NCBI GenBank assembly: GCA_029216955.1
Contig: JANAVB010005597.1
Span: 43,130,035 to 43,194,034 of the forward strand
Source: Iris pallida
Lineage: Eukaryota; Streptophyta; Magnoliopsida; Asparagales; Iridaceae
Direction: 5' to 3'
DNA: 64,000 nt
Made by a program: the position numbers and the translations under genes. Position 1 is the first letter of the stretch. Each line of letters begins with the position of its first letter. Below are positions 11,114 through 23,700 of the stretch, in pieces. Below the pieces are notes generated by a model. It was not told the origin of the DNA. It made no database searches and worked only from the letters and a program-made list of their open reading frames with translations.

Positions 11114-11370
11114 GTTTTTCGAAAGTTGAACTTTATTCAAAATTTCGAAATACTTTGAATTTTGAAATTTGAACCAATTTGCGCATGATATGAGCTGGCT
11201 GCGCAATCTGAGGGATTGTCCACAATTTTAGACGCAAACTGAGGCAGCCGTTTCTTTTTCGAAAACTATTAATAGCTCTCTTCTTCGTTTCACTTCTTTA
11301 TTTTGCCTTCTTTGAGTTTGAGAGAAAGAAATTTCCCAGCACACTTCGACTTCCTTCTCCGACGATCTTC

Positions 11371-14300
11371 ATGGCGCCTCGACGATCCTCCGCAGCTGAT
11401 AAGGGCAAGGCCTCGGCCGAATCATCCAACAGAACTGCGCGATGAGCTTCCCGTCATGAATCCATGCACCCCGTAATGTCAGGTAGAGAGCTATCAAAAA
11501 CCCTTTTTAGGGTTTTGATATCACTGTTCTTCAAAATCCATCTCTTTTTAGAGATGCGATCATACTGCGCCACCCTTTTTAGGGTTCTGGTTGCACAAAT
11601 CAGTTAACTCTTTATTTTTATGAAGAGAGACTTTCTGCACAATCGGTTGAATTGCGCTGGCAGATGTCAGCGCAATCTGCTGATTTACGCGAGATTGTCA
11701 GCGTAGTCTGACTTTTGCACAAACTGATGCTGTGCAATCTGATATTGTGCATTCTGATTTTGCGCAAATTGATGACAGAATCTTTGACTTGACTTGTACT
11801 TATTTTTATTTTCTCTGTTTGATGCAGTTAATGTGAGAGAAGATCCAGAATATGAAATTTTTGAGGGAACTCTTTCAGAGTCTGAGTATAAAGAGGATCT
11901 CTCCCATGTACATTATCCCCAGTATGATCTGTCGACCTCCCGTCAGGCGATTCTGATATCTCAAGACAATGAGACTCTACTGTGTTTAATGAATGGACAG
12001 CCCTTGGAATCAGCAGACGCTGTTATTCATAAGAAACCTTTATTCTTATTTAGTGAGGCTTTTGAGAAAAGCTCACAACCAAGGCCGAGGATGGAGGAAA
12101 GAATAGTTCATCAGGAAGATAGGTCTTTCTTCATACCAGATATTGTCCGCTGCCTCCCTTTATCCCGGTACGCTCATGCGAGCTATCCGAGGAAAATGGA
12201 GTGGAATATCACTCTTTTCCAAGACGCCCGTGCAGGGAAAATTTTTGTGAAGAAGGGGCCAAATAACAAGGATATGTTCTACAGCTCCTCTGATCGATAC
12301 AGTGTCTTGTTGAGGGGCTTGAGACCCGGTTGCATTCCGCCAGAGAACTCCTCTATGTTGATGCCTGTCAGAACACCGATATTTGCAAATAAATTTGCGA
12401 AAGCTGAAGGGAAGTACCCCGAACAGGATATCAGATTAACTGGATTGGTGAATCCAGATTACAGGAGATGGAACTGTATTGCCAATTAGATTCTGACAAC
12501 ATTTGAAGAAAGACTTCAACAGATCAATCTGTATCAAGCAGTGCACGCCACTGTTTATGGTTTTGCACCCAATCCACACATGTTCTTGGCCTTGGCTGAA
12601 AGATACAATTATAGAACGGGAACTTTCATGACCCCTGGTGGAGAAATTGGATTTGCACTCCACGAGATGAAATATATTTCGTACTTGCAAATGGCAGACG
12701 CTCCATATGAAGAGTTTGTTCCAACCAATGATGAGTTGGACAAACTTAGAAGGGAAAATGCAGCGATGGTAGCAGTATTCGAGGAACTGCTATGCCATTA
12801 CAAGATCTGCTCTCTGTTTTATAAGAGTGCTACAGTCAACACCTGTTATTCTTCGAAGTGGTTACCCTATCTGTTCCTTAACCATATAGAAGAGAAGAAG
12901 ACTAAGGAAAATGACAAATGCTATCCTAACTTCTTCAAAACTTTGAGCAATACAGAAGTTATGAAGCTGATGGAACAGAGTGGTAATTTTGATAAACAAG
13001 TGAAAGATGATCATGAGTATCCTCCTTTAAAGACAGGGGACACTCTGGAGAGTTACTTGAGAATGGGTTATAGACCCAAGTCAAAAGAAGCCAAATTGGC
13101 AGGGTTTCTGACATACTAGCTTCGGCGGTTCGTGGTTTCCGGATCCAGTGCTGTGGACCGCTTTCATCGCGGCGTTCTTTTTGCCGCCGTCAAGTTGGTC
13201 TTTGGCTACAAGGTGGACCTGTTATCAGCAATGACTTGCAAATTAAATGCCAGTCTTCGTTTATATGTTGATCTGATGCTGAAGGCAAAAGGAGAAAAAG
13301 AGTTCCCTCGCCTAGAACTGCCATACACATATCTATTTGGATGGTTGCTTCTCCACTATCCCACTTTAATGGACCCCGGCATGGGACCGGTTGATGGCAG
13401 CTTTCTGCGAAGGTACTCTCATGGAAAATGGAAGTACACTTCTTTGAGCGAGTGTAGATATGTTCTGAATCTGAATAGAGGATGGAACTTTTGTTGTGCT
13501 CCCCTCCCTGCTGGATATGATCAGATGCCAATAAACATGGTGGACTCAAAGATGCAACCTCTAAACCATGCAGCCTTTGAATGGTTGAAGACAGTTCGAC
13601 CGTCTCATCTGGTTTACCTGTTCGAAGAGGAGTGTTATTTAGAACCATATCTCCCCAGCCGATTTGTTCGGCAATTTGGATACGATCAATTCCATGTGGG
13701 GAATGCCATCACTGCCTCCAAGGCAAGGGTTTTTTGATAGACGGGCCCCGAGCTTGGGCTTATTATAATGCTCGAGACACGAAGGCCATATTCTCGATGC
13801 CAGCAAAGAGCACTCCCCAGGGTCCTCGGATGCTATTCACATATTCAGTGTTCTATACATCCGCGAACACTTTTGCTGAAAATTTTAATCTTGCAGATAG
13901 TTTTGCTTCTTCAACAAGATTGAGGAAAGGAAGAGTTGCTTTGTCACTCCCTACAAATGATGAGGTGCACGAGCCAGCAGATGCACCTTTGGAAGTTTCG
14001 AGGGATATGATGTTCCCTCAAGAAGTAAACGTAGCAATGCGTATCTCTCTGAAAGTAAGTAAATCTCCTGCAAAAAGGAAAAGAAGAGAAGATCCTCCTG
14101 CTCCAGCAGCCAAGAAGAAGTTGATCCTAGATCATTCTTCTGAAAGAATCACCACTCGATCTCAGTCTCGGCAACTAGCCGGGTCAACTCAACCAGAATA
14201 AGCTACAACACCAACTTCCATCCAGAAACAAGTTGAAACCATCAATATAGACAGCCCTGATAGGCCATTGAAAAGAAAGAAGCTGGCTCAACAAAAAAAT

Positions 14301-16052
14301 TGAGCTTTGTCTTCAATGGTGATGGATGCTGCAACTGGATTAATTTTGCCCTCTCCTACTCCTGTTTCAGAGCCCAGAAATAGAACTCCTAGTCCTGAAC
14401 ATAGAGAGGATGTTGAACAAAGAACAAATCTTGCTCCGAAATCTGAGGCCGAAGAGCCTAGAGGAAATACTGTGGAGGAAGCGAGGGAAGAGCAGTTACA
14501 GATTGTTAAACTTCTGCCTACTCCAAGAACCCTTCGCGAAGAAGAAGATCGCGATGTAATTGCAGCTTTAGAAGATTGTATTTACAGTCCTCTGGGTGAT
14601 TATGGTGACCAAACCGCGACCACCAGCGAAAAGGCACCAGAAGAAGACGAAGATGAGGAGAGTTCTTCATCTAAAAATGTTGATGACTACATACAAAATA
14701 TTGAAGAAGATGATGAAGTGCACGCATCTCCTGCTGCTGCCGATGATACTTCAGATCCTAAAAAGGATATTGAAGTGGAGGCGTCTTCAGAAAAAGTTGC
14801 TGATACTGTAAATCCTGAAGAGAATGCTGAGATAGAAATATCTCCAGAAGAAGCAGCAGACGAAAAAGCTCTGGAAGAAACTCCCACCACTGATCCTCAA
14901 GGTATAAAATGAAATTAGCAATCTTCTTTACAATAAACTTAATAGCTAGTATATTTGTATTTGTATTTCCTGTAGATCATGAGACTGCTCCAACACCTTC
15001 GAAGGACTTGGCTATAGTGCCCATAACGACGGTGGTTATTAGTAGTAGTCATCATTTGTCTTATGATTCTGAGGCGAGTAGCAGCCAAGCTGTTATAGCT
15101 GAAGTTACTTCTGCTCTGCCAGAGTCTACTCCTGCAGGGGATAAGCTCATTGCTGGACCGAACCAAGGTAAGACTGCCTTCATTTGATCTTTTTGGTTAT
15201 TTGGCAAACGACTAGAAAAATAACAATTTTATTTTTGCAGAGGAACAAACAGGAGGGGCGAATAGCTCCACTCTGGCTTCTTTGTTTAAAGAGCCTGCCA
15301 TCCAAACACAAAGAATCGAGCATCCTGCTGTCTCATCTTCAACAGGAGTAGCTGCGACTCCTGGGACTCTGGCAATTAATCAACAAGTTGTTCAATCATT
15401 CACCAGATGTTTCTTTGAGTCGCTGAGATCCCTCGTCAACAAAATGATGGACAAAGAGGGAGCTGATTTCTTAATGGTTAGAAAACCGACTTCCCTCTTG
15501 GTGAGGGCTGTAAGGGAGTAAGGTGACGAAGCTCAAGCTATCCTTGAGCATATATTGGATGAGTTAGAAGTCTCCATAAAGAAATATAAGGATCTCAAAC
15601 AGAAGAAAATAGAATCTCTAGTGCAGGCTGAGTTCGAGCGAATGGCCCAAGCAGCTGATATGGAAAGGATGAATCTTCAAAATCTTTTGGAGGATTATTC
15701 CACAAAGTCTGCTGAATACAATTCTAAACTGGAATCTGTAACTTTGATGGCTGAAAGAAAAGGACAGAGAACTGCTGAACTGAGAGCAGAAATTGTTCGT
15801 CTCCAGCAAGAATTGGAAGAGGAAAATGCTAATCATCAACTTGTGATTGATCAATTCAATGCCTTGATTCAAGAGAAGGCTGAGTACGATGCGACTCATG
15901 GTGCAGAGATCACTCGTCGGACTGTAGAGATGCCCGTCTTTGATGAAGAAGCCGGAATGGAAGAGGCTAGAAGGAAGGTGACATCCACTCATGAAGAAGA
16001 GCTGCAGACTCTGAAGCAGCAGATTGACAATTTGATCATTCCTCCTTCTTAA
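11371..16052 (+). pseudogene. Antisense four-exon plant mobile domain (PMD) gene inside the Tat element
   Basis: Plus-strand gene, antisense to the retrotransposon. Exons by GT-AG junctions: 11371-11482, 11828-14901, 14976-15167 and 15241-16052. All three introns are phase 1 and splicing restores one continuous frame each time. Exon 2 carries a PMD (aminotransferase-like) region: GSSAVDRFHRGVLFAAVKL, then a typical C-terminal YLPSRFVRQFGYDQF near 13650-13690. The rest of exon 2 is Ser/Glu-rich with Lys/Arg clusters, and exon 4 is a long coiled coil ending LIIPPS. It is dead: TGA 11443, TAG 12487, TAG 13117, a frameshift near 13730, TAA 14199, TGA 14301 and TAA 15519. Each stop is one C-to-T or G-to-A step from CAA, CAG, CGA or TGG. 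PMD proteins occur both in transposons and as host genes that influence silencing, so this may be a captured or element-resident gene. The cellular role is unknown. Confidence 0.82.
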
Positions 16053-16113
16053 TAGAACTTTTTGCATCTTTTGTCGTAAATGTATTTTTTTTGTAATGCC
16101 TCGTATTTTGATA

Positions 16114-16119
16114 AATAAA
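16114..16119 (+). terminator. Polyadenylation signal of the antisense PMD gene
   Basis: AATAAA lies 62 bases after the stop codon of the four-exon gene, in a T-rich region (TGTATTTTTTTTGTAATG upstream), as in plant 3' ends. It marks the plus-strand transcription unit as separate from the retrotransposon transcript. Confidence 0.5.
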
Positions 16120-16384
16120 AGATATTTTGCTGTGGCTCCATTATTTGTTGCATATCTTTATTAGATATAAATAATAGAGATAGAAAATATATTCAGAGGT
16201 ACGAGACATGATATATTTCTTGATGATTTTGTAGAAAATAATTATATTCATTATATCTGCTCAGAGGTAATATGGACGTGACAGAATATATTGAATATTA
16301 TTATTTCAATTAACAACTTGATCGAAAACGACAAGTTGCTGATGTGGATGATAAACGATAATGAATCGTCAATGTATGTGAGAT

Positions 16385-16745
16385 GAACGGGAAAACCGTC
16401 AAATGATGAAACGAACGGATAAACCGTCAAGTGATAATGAATGAACGGGCGAACCGTCGGATGAATGTGAATGGGTGAACCATCGATGAACGGACGAACC
16501 GTCAAGTAAATTAAATGAACGGATGAACTGTCAGGTGGTAATAAATGAACGAGTGAACCGTCGGATGAATGTGATAAATGAACGGATGAACCGTCGGGGA
16601 GTAATGAATGGGCGAACCGTCAAATGAATGTGATAAATGAACGGATGAACCGTCGGAGAGTAATGAACGGGCGAACCGTCGAATGAACGTGATAAATGAA
16701 CGGATGAACCGCCAAGTATTAATGAACATGCGAACTGTCGGATGA
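16385..16745. repeat. Minisatellite of GAACGG(A/G)(T/C)GAACCGTC units
   Basis: At least ten copies of a degenerate unit GAACGGATGAACCGTCGGAT, with a TGAATGTGATAAAT spacer, fill this stretch. The unit is itself near-palindromic (ACGG...CCGT). It ends 34 bases before the TATA box of the small antisense unit, so it occupies that unit's upstream region. Short minus-strand frames here are repeat artefacts. Confidence 0.9.
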
Positions 16746-16778
16746 ATGTGTCGCTTCGTTATTTGAGGAGTCTCTGCC

Positions 16779-16786
16779 TATAAATA
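16779..16786 (+). promoter_or_regulatory. TATA box of the second antisense unit
   Basis: CCTATAAATATAACAG is a strong plant TATA box, about 50 bases before the ATG at 16835 and downstream of the minisatellite. It implies a second plus-strand transcript, independent of the PMD gene. Confidence 0.5.
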
Positions 16787-16834
16787 TAACAGAAATCTGA
16801 CAGAAACGAGCACTTCTACCCTTTCAACATAAAA

Positions 16835-17159
16835 ATGTCGTCTGGAGAAGCATCCAAGAAGGCTGAGCTCGCCTCGAAGGTTGAAGAAGACGTTTAAAGA
16901 ACGTCCTGTCGATCCAAATCAGCCAAAGGAAACAGAAGCAGGCGAAGGTTCGTCTGCACCCAAGCCATCAAGAGACATCCTGAATTTTCTGCTTGAACTA
17001 GGAAGGACCGAAGAAGAAGAAGCCATGAGGATGGCTACCTGTAAGTTCCTCGTGGGCTCCAGCAAAGAGGTTCTCGGCTCTTTTGCTGACCGTGTTTTTG
17101 AAAAGGACGGTAGTGGTCCGCGTCCAAATGTAGAGAAGGATGATAGTGACCTTCCTTAA
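16835..17159 (+). pseudogene. Small antisense gene of unknown function in the Tat 3' region
   Basis: The ATG at 16835 begins MSSGEASKKAELASK. A one-base frameshift at about 16892-16896 (GACGTTTAAAG) moves the reading to a frame that continues ERPVDPNQPKETEAG and ends ...KDDSDLP at 17159. Read across the lesion it would be about 107 residues, charged, with a central helical LNFLLELGRTEEEEAM stretch. I recognise no family. Its own TATA box, the ATG in good position and the acidic composition argue for a real former gene. It ends 80 bases before the end of the integrase frame on the opposite strand, so the two units converge. Confidence 0.5.
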
Positions 17160-17239
17160 TACCATGTACTATCATTCATGATTAAATAAAATTTTATTTA
17201 TGAACATGAATTTGTCTGATGATTTACAAATATTTATAT

Positions 17240-18589
17240 TTACACATAGTACTTTTTAAGGAATTTGCCATTGATAGGCATCATTGCAATTCGTCCATCC
17301 AGTTCTGAGAGTTGATAAGCTCCATTTGAGAAGACTTTGCTCACAACGTATGGACCTTCCCACTTAGCGTCGAACTTGCCTTTGCTCATATGAGTCATAG
17401 TCATAGGACGTCTGACCGTTAAAATAAGTTCTCCTTGCTGAAAGGCTCTGACCTTTACTTTACGATTAAAAGTCTTCGAGATGCGAGCTTGATATAACTC
17501 AATATGTTGTTGAGCCATTAATCGCTTTTCGTCGAGTGCCTCCAATTCTTGAAGTCGAAGCAGGTCATTGTTCTCTGTAGTGAGCTCGTTAGCAATGGCA
17601 ATCCTTAAAGAAGGAATTTGAAGTTCCAGAGGAAGAACAGCTTCACAGCCATATACCAAAGAGAAAGGTGTAAAACCCGTAGGATTGCGGACCGTAGTTC
17701 GGTAGGCCCATAGACATTCCCCAAGCTTTTTGCTCCAGTTTCGTTTGTTAGTGGATACAAACTTCTTGAGGAGTTTGATAATGGTTTTGTTGAAAGCTTC
17801 AGCTAACCCATTAGCAGCAGGATTGTAGGCTGTTGAAGCGACATTGTCAATCCGGTGATCATCGCAGAATCTAGTGAATTTCTGGCTGATGAATTGAGGT
17901 CCATTGTCATGGATGATTCTTTGAGGTACACCAAATCTATAGATGACGTGGTGTTTAACGAAGTTGATAACGCTACTAGTCTTGACTTCAGCCAGAGGTA
18001 TAGCTTCAGCCCACTTGGAGAAGTAGTCTGTTATTGCCAGTATGAACCGATGTCCTCTAGAAGAAGGAGGATTGATGGGACCTATAACATCCATGCCCCA
18101 AGCTTCAAAAGGCCAGGAAGCAGCAGTCGGGTGTAGGAATTCCGATGGTTGGTGAATGAAGTCTGCATGGTTTTGACAAGCACGACATTTTCTTGTATAT
18201 TCGATGGCATCTGATACCATAGAGGGCCAGTAGTAACCCATGCGTCTAATACGATCCTGTAGTTTAGGACCAGGTTGATGTGCTCCACATACACCATCGT
18301 AAGCTTCACGCAACACTTGTTTTGCTTCCTCACCAGTAAGACAGCGTAGGAGAAGACCGTCATAAGTTCGCCGATAAAGTGTCTTAGTGGTTTGATTGTA
18401 ATAGAATCGGAGAGATCGTCGACGAACGCTCGTAGCCTCCTTAGGATCCTCGGGGAGTATGTCATGAACTATGAAGTCGATGAAATGAGTTCTCCAATCT
18501 TCGTCAATAATATTGACTTCAGCAAGATTGCTGAATTCAATATTGCGATTATTTTCAACACAGAACAATTCTCGGTTGGAGATAACCAC
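17240..18589 (-). pseudogene. Tat integrase, intact domain set but cut off from pol by stops
   Basis: Read on the minus strand, this frame has the zinc-binding H2C2 region (GAHQPGPKLQDRIRR ... CRACQNH) and the catalytic triad: D in WGMDVIGP, D in IIHDNGPQF and E in NGLAEAFNK. A C-terminal domain ending KFLKKYYV follows. The length of about 450 codons and all key residues fit gypsy integrase, which inserts the cDNA into the genome. It is separated from the upstream RNase H only by two adjacent in-frame stops, TAA and TAG (18593-18598). The first residue given is not a true start, since the enzyme would be released from the polyprotein. Confidence 0.9.
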
Positions 18590-18595
18590 TACCTA

Positions 18596-20688
18596 TTATC
18601 TTTTGATAGGGATAGCTAAGACAGCTGCAAGATTGGCCAGGGCATCCGCTTCGGTATTATAAGCTCGTCGAACATAGTCGATGAAGAAAGTTTTGAATGA
18701 TGTAGCTATATTGATTGCTGCTTCATGATAAGGTACCAGATCTTGATGACGAACTTCATAGGTTCCTCTAACCTGATTAACAACCAGCTTAGAATCACCG
18801 TAGACTTCGAGATATTCAACATCCAATTGTTTGGCCAACTGAAGGCCGATGAGTAGGGCATTGTACTCCGCTACATTGTTGGAACATGATTCATCTAGAG
18901 AGTAAGCTCTTTGGATGGTCAATCCATCTGGAGAAACAAGAACAACTCCGACTCCTGCTACAATGGCACCATTGAATCCGATTCTGGATGCACCATCGAA
19001 GAATAGACGCCAGGTTAGAAATTCTTCAGAGATCATGTTGACTTCCAATGTCTCATCTGGAATTTCATCATATAGCTTGGATGTTTCTGGTACAGGATGA
19101 GCTGCTAAGAAATCTGCCAGCGCTTGACCTTTGACAGACTTTTGAGGAACATATACCATGTCATATTGAGCTAGTAGGATTGCCCATGTAGCCAGCCGAG
19201 AATTATGTGTGCTGGGCTTCTTCATGAGTACCCGAAGAGGATTAACCTGGGATATGACATGAATAGTTTGCCCAGTGATGTAATGCCTTATCTTCTGCAC
19301 AGCGAACATAAGAGCTAGGCATTCTTTCTCGACCGGACTATAACGGTGTTCAGCACCAATCATAGTACGACTGAGATAATAGATTGCCTGTTCATGACCT
19401 TTTTTGTTCTTTTGGGCGAGTAAAGCACCCAATGAATGGTCCATAGCACGGACATACATTAAGAATGGAATGCCAGAGATTGGTGGCACCAAAACTGGCG
19501 GGTTCATGAGATACCGCTTGATGTCTTCGAATGCTCGTTGACATTCTTCAGTCCAAATAAAAGATACACCCTTCTTCATTAGCTGAGTGAATGGTCTGCA
19601 GCGTCCAGACAAGTTCAAAATGAATCGCCTGATGTACGCAAGTCGTCCTTGGAATCCTCGTAGCTCTTTTAGGTTGCGTGGAGGACACATCTCTTGAATG
19701 GCTTTGATCTTCTCGGGATCCACGTGTATACCCTTAGAGGTAATGACGAAGCCGAGAAACTTGCCACTAGAGACACCCAAGAATGACTTGGTGGGATTCA
19801 TCTTGAGTTGATGTTGGCGCATGAGGTTGAAGATCGTTCTCAAATCTTGAATGTGACTTCTTTTAGACGACTTTTGACGGCGATATCGTCAACATAGCAT
19901 TCGACTATTTTACGAAGATGTTCTCTAAAAATAGTACTCATAGCCCGTTGGTAAGTTGCACCAGCGTTCTTGAGACCAAATGGCATCACTGTGTAGCAAT
20001 AAACTCCCCGAGGAGTGCGGAAAGATGTGTGTTTTTCATCTTCAGGATTCATCTTGATCTGATTGTATCCAGAGAATCCATCAATAAAAGATATTCGCTC
20101 GAACCCACAAGTGTTGTCAATCATGACGTCCGTAATAGGGAGAGAAAATTTATCTTTCGGACATGCTTCATTAAGATCCCGGAAGTCGATGTAAACTCGA
20201 ACTTTGCCGGTTTTCTTTAAGACTGGAACAACGTTGGCTACCCAGTCAGGATGTTGCTCTTCTCGAATAAAGCCACAAGCTATGAGCTTCTTGACTTCAT
20301 TATCAATTGCGTCCATCATTTCAGGCTTGAATCGCCGTTGCTGCTGTTTGACTGGTTTAGTATTGGGCAAAATGTTCAGTTTATGCGTAGCAATCTTGGG
20401 ATCTAAACCTGGCATGTCTTCATAACTCCAGGCAAAGACATCGATATATTCTCTAATAAGAAGAATCAACTCTTGTTTGTCTACTTCTGGGAGATTCTTG
20501 CTGATATAGATAGGATGAGGTGACTCGCTTTCTCCTACATCAACTTGAATTAGTTGATCTTCAGTAGGAGGTTCTCGTTGTTCAAAGCGAAGTACCCATT
20601 GATTATCCATGTGTTGAACCCAAGGATCTGTTTCAGGATTTTCTTCAAATTCCTCGTTATAGCTTTCTGGAAGTTCGACAGAGACCAT
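18596..20688 (-). pseudogene. Tat reverse transcriptase and dual RNase H, one frameshift
   Basis: The RT palm motifs are present: VRVYIDFRDLNEACPKD, FIDGFSGYNQIKM, MPFGLKNAGATYQR and YVDD (plus 19884-19895). A one-base loss in an A run near 19857-19862 shifts the frame before the RT thumb. The second frame (to 18596) holds the gypsy RNase H remnant (VRAMDHSLGALLAQ) and then a complete archaeal-type RNase H: FFDGASR, E in NVAEYNALLIGL, YGDSKLVV and EADALANLA. Two RNase H domains in tandem is a Tat-lineage hallmark. The frame is continuous upstream with the protease except for the TAG at 20740. Confidence 0.93.
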
Positions 20689-20739
20689 GTTAGATGATAC
20701 AACCAGCCGATGGACTTCACCGATGCTTGTATCGGAATC

Positions 20740-23700
20740 CTAAGATTTGGAATCAGAAGAATTGGAGCGTTCTTCGCTATCGGAATCGGAGACTGCTGGG
20801 GATAACATTGGAGGAGAAGCATATCCGAGACCTCTTTTGGTTCTACTGTAATACATTTCTGACTTTCCTTGTGGAACAGCGGTACGGAGAGGAGTCTTTC
20901 TTCCCTTACCGTAATTGAGGCCACTTTTGAAGTCGTAACCCATTTTTCGGACGATGTCTTTTGATTGTTGACTGTAACGACGGAATTGAAGATGTCCCAT
21001 GTCGTTAACTTTACTATCATCCGTATAGCTGAATTTTTGTTCCGGTCTTTTACTAAAAAGTATTGGACGTTCGCCTTTCTTGCGAGCAGGAACAATACGA
21101 TATGAGTCTTTGGGATGTTCACATGAAACTTCTGTTTGAAGAGATTGCACAACTCCCATTGTAAATGACTGAAAGCTATCTAACATATCTAAATAGCATT
21201 TAGTATGATAAATAACATCAGTATACTGGAAAGTAGATGCTTTTTCATTGATATGTACATCTGTATTTACAGCAGGACCTTTAGCCTTAATAGGCTTGGT
21301 CAGATTGATTACAAGAGGGGGAGAAGAAGAACGTGAAGGTGGCTTGTTACAACGAAGGTCAATAACAAGTGGCTCAGAGGAGGTGAGATCCCTTTTTTCC
21401 TTGTTATGAGTTAAATCAACAACAAGTGGCTCAGAAGAAGTGAGCTGCTTTTTATCCTTATTACAACATAAGTCGATAACAAGTGGCTCAGAAGAGGTGA
21501 GCTCCCTTTGATTTTGATCATCATCAACTGATTTCTTTTGAACTGGCAAGTGAATAGCCAGTGGTTTAGAAGACTGAGGATGAGAAACACGCCCTTTGAC
21601 AGGTATGATGAGAGTGTCATTGGGTGCTGCTTCTTGGTCTTCTTCAGTATCCATTGCCAATACCACTTTCATAAATTCATCCTTGTACATACGAGCGTCG
21701 TTACAGTATGCTTCAACGCCCTTGAAAGGATAAAGGTCTGCAACTTCCTTGTGAACTTGTCCTTTGTCATCAACGTATTTAAAACATTGATGAAGAGTTG
21801 AGGGAACAACATTATGTTCATGGAGGAATGGTCTTCCCAGAAGAGCGTTGTAAGAACAACCATGATTGTCGATGATATAAAAGGTCACCTTTGTGCGAAG
21901 ATTGCCTATTTGGAGTTTTAGACGAATCTTACCCAAAGGTTCACTTCTTCCTTGGTTGAATCCCAAGATAGTGGTGATTGTGCTTGAAAGACTATGAACT
22001 GGTATCTTTAATGCGTCCAACATCGTATTTGGCATGATGCTGAGAGCGGACCCTGGATCTATCAGGATACGATCGACTTTCATCGAATCGACATATCCTG
22101 TATAGTAGAGAGGACGATCATGTCTATTATCTTCCAGTAGCATATCATCCTGAGTGAAAGTGATATTTGGAATCAACTCCAGGACACTATGACAGTGACG
22201 GCAAGAGACTGGTTCTGATTTCGGCTTTTTGAGAAGAGTTAAGCAAGTTTCAGCCTGCATCAGAGCTTCACTTAAAGTCTCTCGAGTCTCCTTAGAAAGG
22301 CACAAGAGCTCGAAGATTGATAGCCTAGCCGGTGTATTGGCTAATTGAGCCAATATATCAAAGTTGTACGGCTTTTCAAGTCCTGTAGGAGATGATTTCT
22401 TCAACGGTTTATCAAACCGGACTTGTTGTTTGCCTTTATCAGCAGTCGCTGGCTTAGGAGGAATAGGTACTACCACCGGTGAGGATGTAGAAGGGATTTC
22501 TTCAATAGAAACAGGTTGTGCTGGAGCAGGTTCAGAAGAAGAAGCAGGATTCTCTTGAGCTTCAGAATGATCTTTCAAATAAGCTTTCCCTGATCTGGTA
22601 CCTAACAGAATCTCTTCGTCAACTATGGGATCAAAAGACATCATGTTGCAAATCTTTGTTTTGCCTTTAGAACAAGCTTTCTTCTTGGAAGAAGAGGGCA
22701 CCTCGAATTCTGGAGCAAGATCAGGATGGATCCACATAATTTCACCGTTGTCAAGAGACAAGGGAACAAGACCTTCATTTGGTGGAAGTGGGAGATTCTC
22801 AATCTCAAGAGTAGCTTTGGGAATTGGAATGACACCGTGCTGTACCATCTGCGGAGAAAAGTTACCAAACTGGACTGAAACCATGTTTGTAGTAACAGTT
22901 TTCTTATCTTGTTGCAGAGTGACAACACCAGCATTGACAAGCTCTTGAATTTTGCCCTTGAGGACGTAGCATGCTCGAGTAGGATGTCCAATGAACCTGT
23001 GATAGACACAATATTTAGGATGATCTGTCTTACCGACTTCATCAGGTTTCTTTGGGTCCGGGAGTTGAATTTTATTGCTTTTGAGTAAACACTCAAAGAT
23101 GCTTGCAGTGTCATTCTCGTCGAAAGAATACTCCACTTTCGGACGAGGTTCCCTTGGTGGAGGTGCAGAAGGAGTAGGAGTGGATGTAGGCGGAGCCACA
23201 TTGACAGCCAAAGACTCTTTGCTCTTGTTCAAATTAATGTTCAGAGTCTCTTTGTTCTTGCGGTTGTTCTGACGATTACTGCCACCTGATGTTTGATGTT
23301 CATCTCGATCTGGGTTAGACATTTGTACCCCCAGCTGTTTGAATTTCTCAGCACTCACTTCAGCTGCTTTGGCGTTGACGATGAAAGATGGCCAATCTTG
23401 GAATTGAGTTGACCCTGTCCATATGCTGATGATAGGCAAGAGGTTTGCCTTGCAAGTGTCTATGGTAACAGCAGCAGGAGTCCCTGGAGGCATCTTCAAG
23501 GCTTCTCGGCGGAACCGTTCATTGAAACTCTCAGCAGTTTCATTTATTTTTGTTTAATTTTATTGAGGGCAGACATAGTCATATCATTGAATCCCTCATA
23601 GAATCGTTCTAGAAAGATTTGCTTGAGCCCTGAAAAAGAAGTAATACAACCATCGGGCAAACTTCTATACCAGTCGTATGCTACGCCGGCTAAACAACCG

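Noticed and set aside
13190..13648. Minus-strand 152-codon frame
   Set aside because: Shadow of the PMD exon on the plus strand; no motif.
16251..16729. Minus-strand frames rich in His, Pro and Ser
   Set aside because: They follow the minisatellite unit and have no domain.
16385..16745. CRISPR-like array of short palindromic units
   Set aside because: Units are contiguous and degenerate, with no unique spacers, inside a plant retrotransposon.
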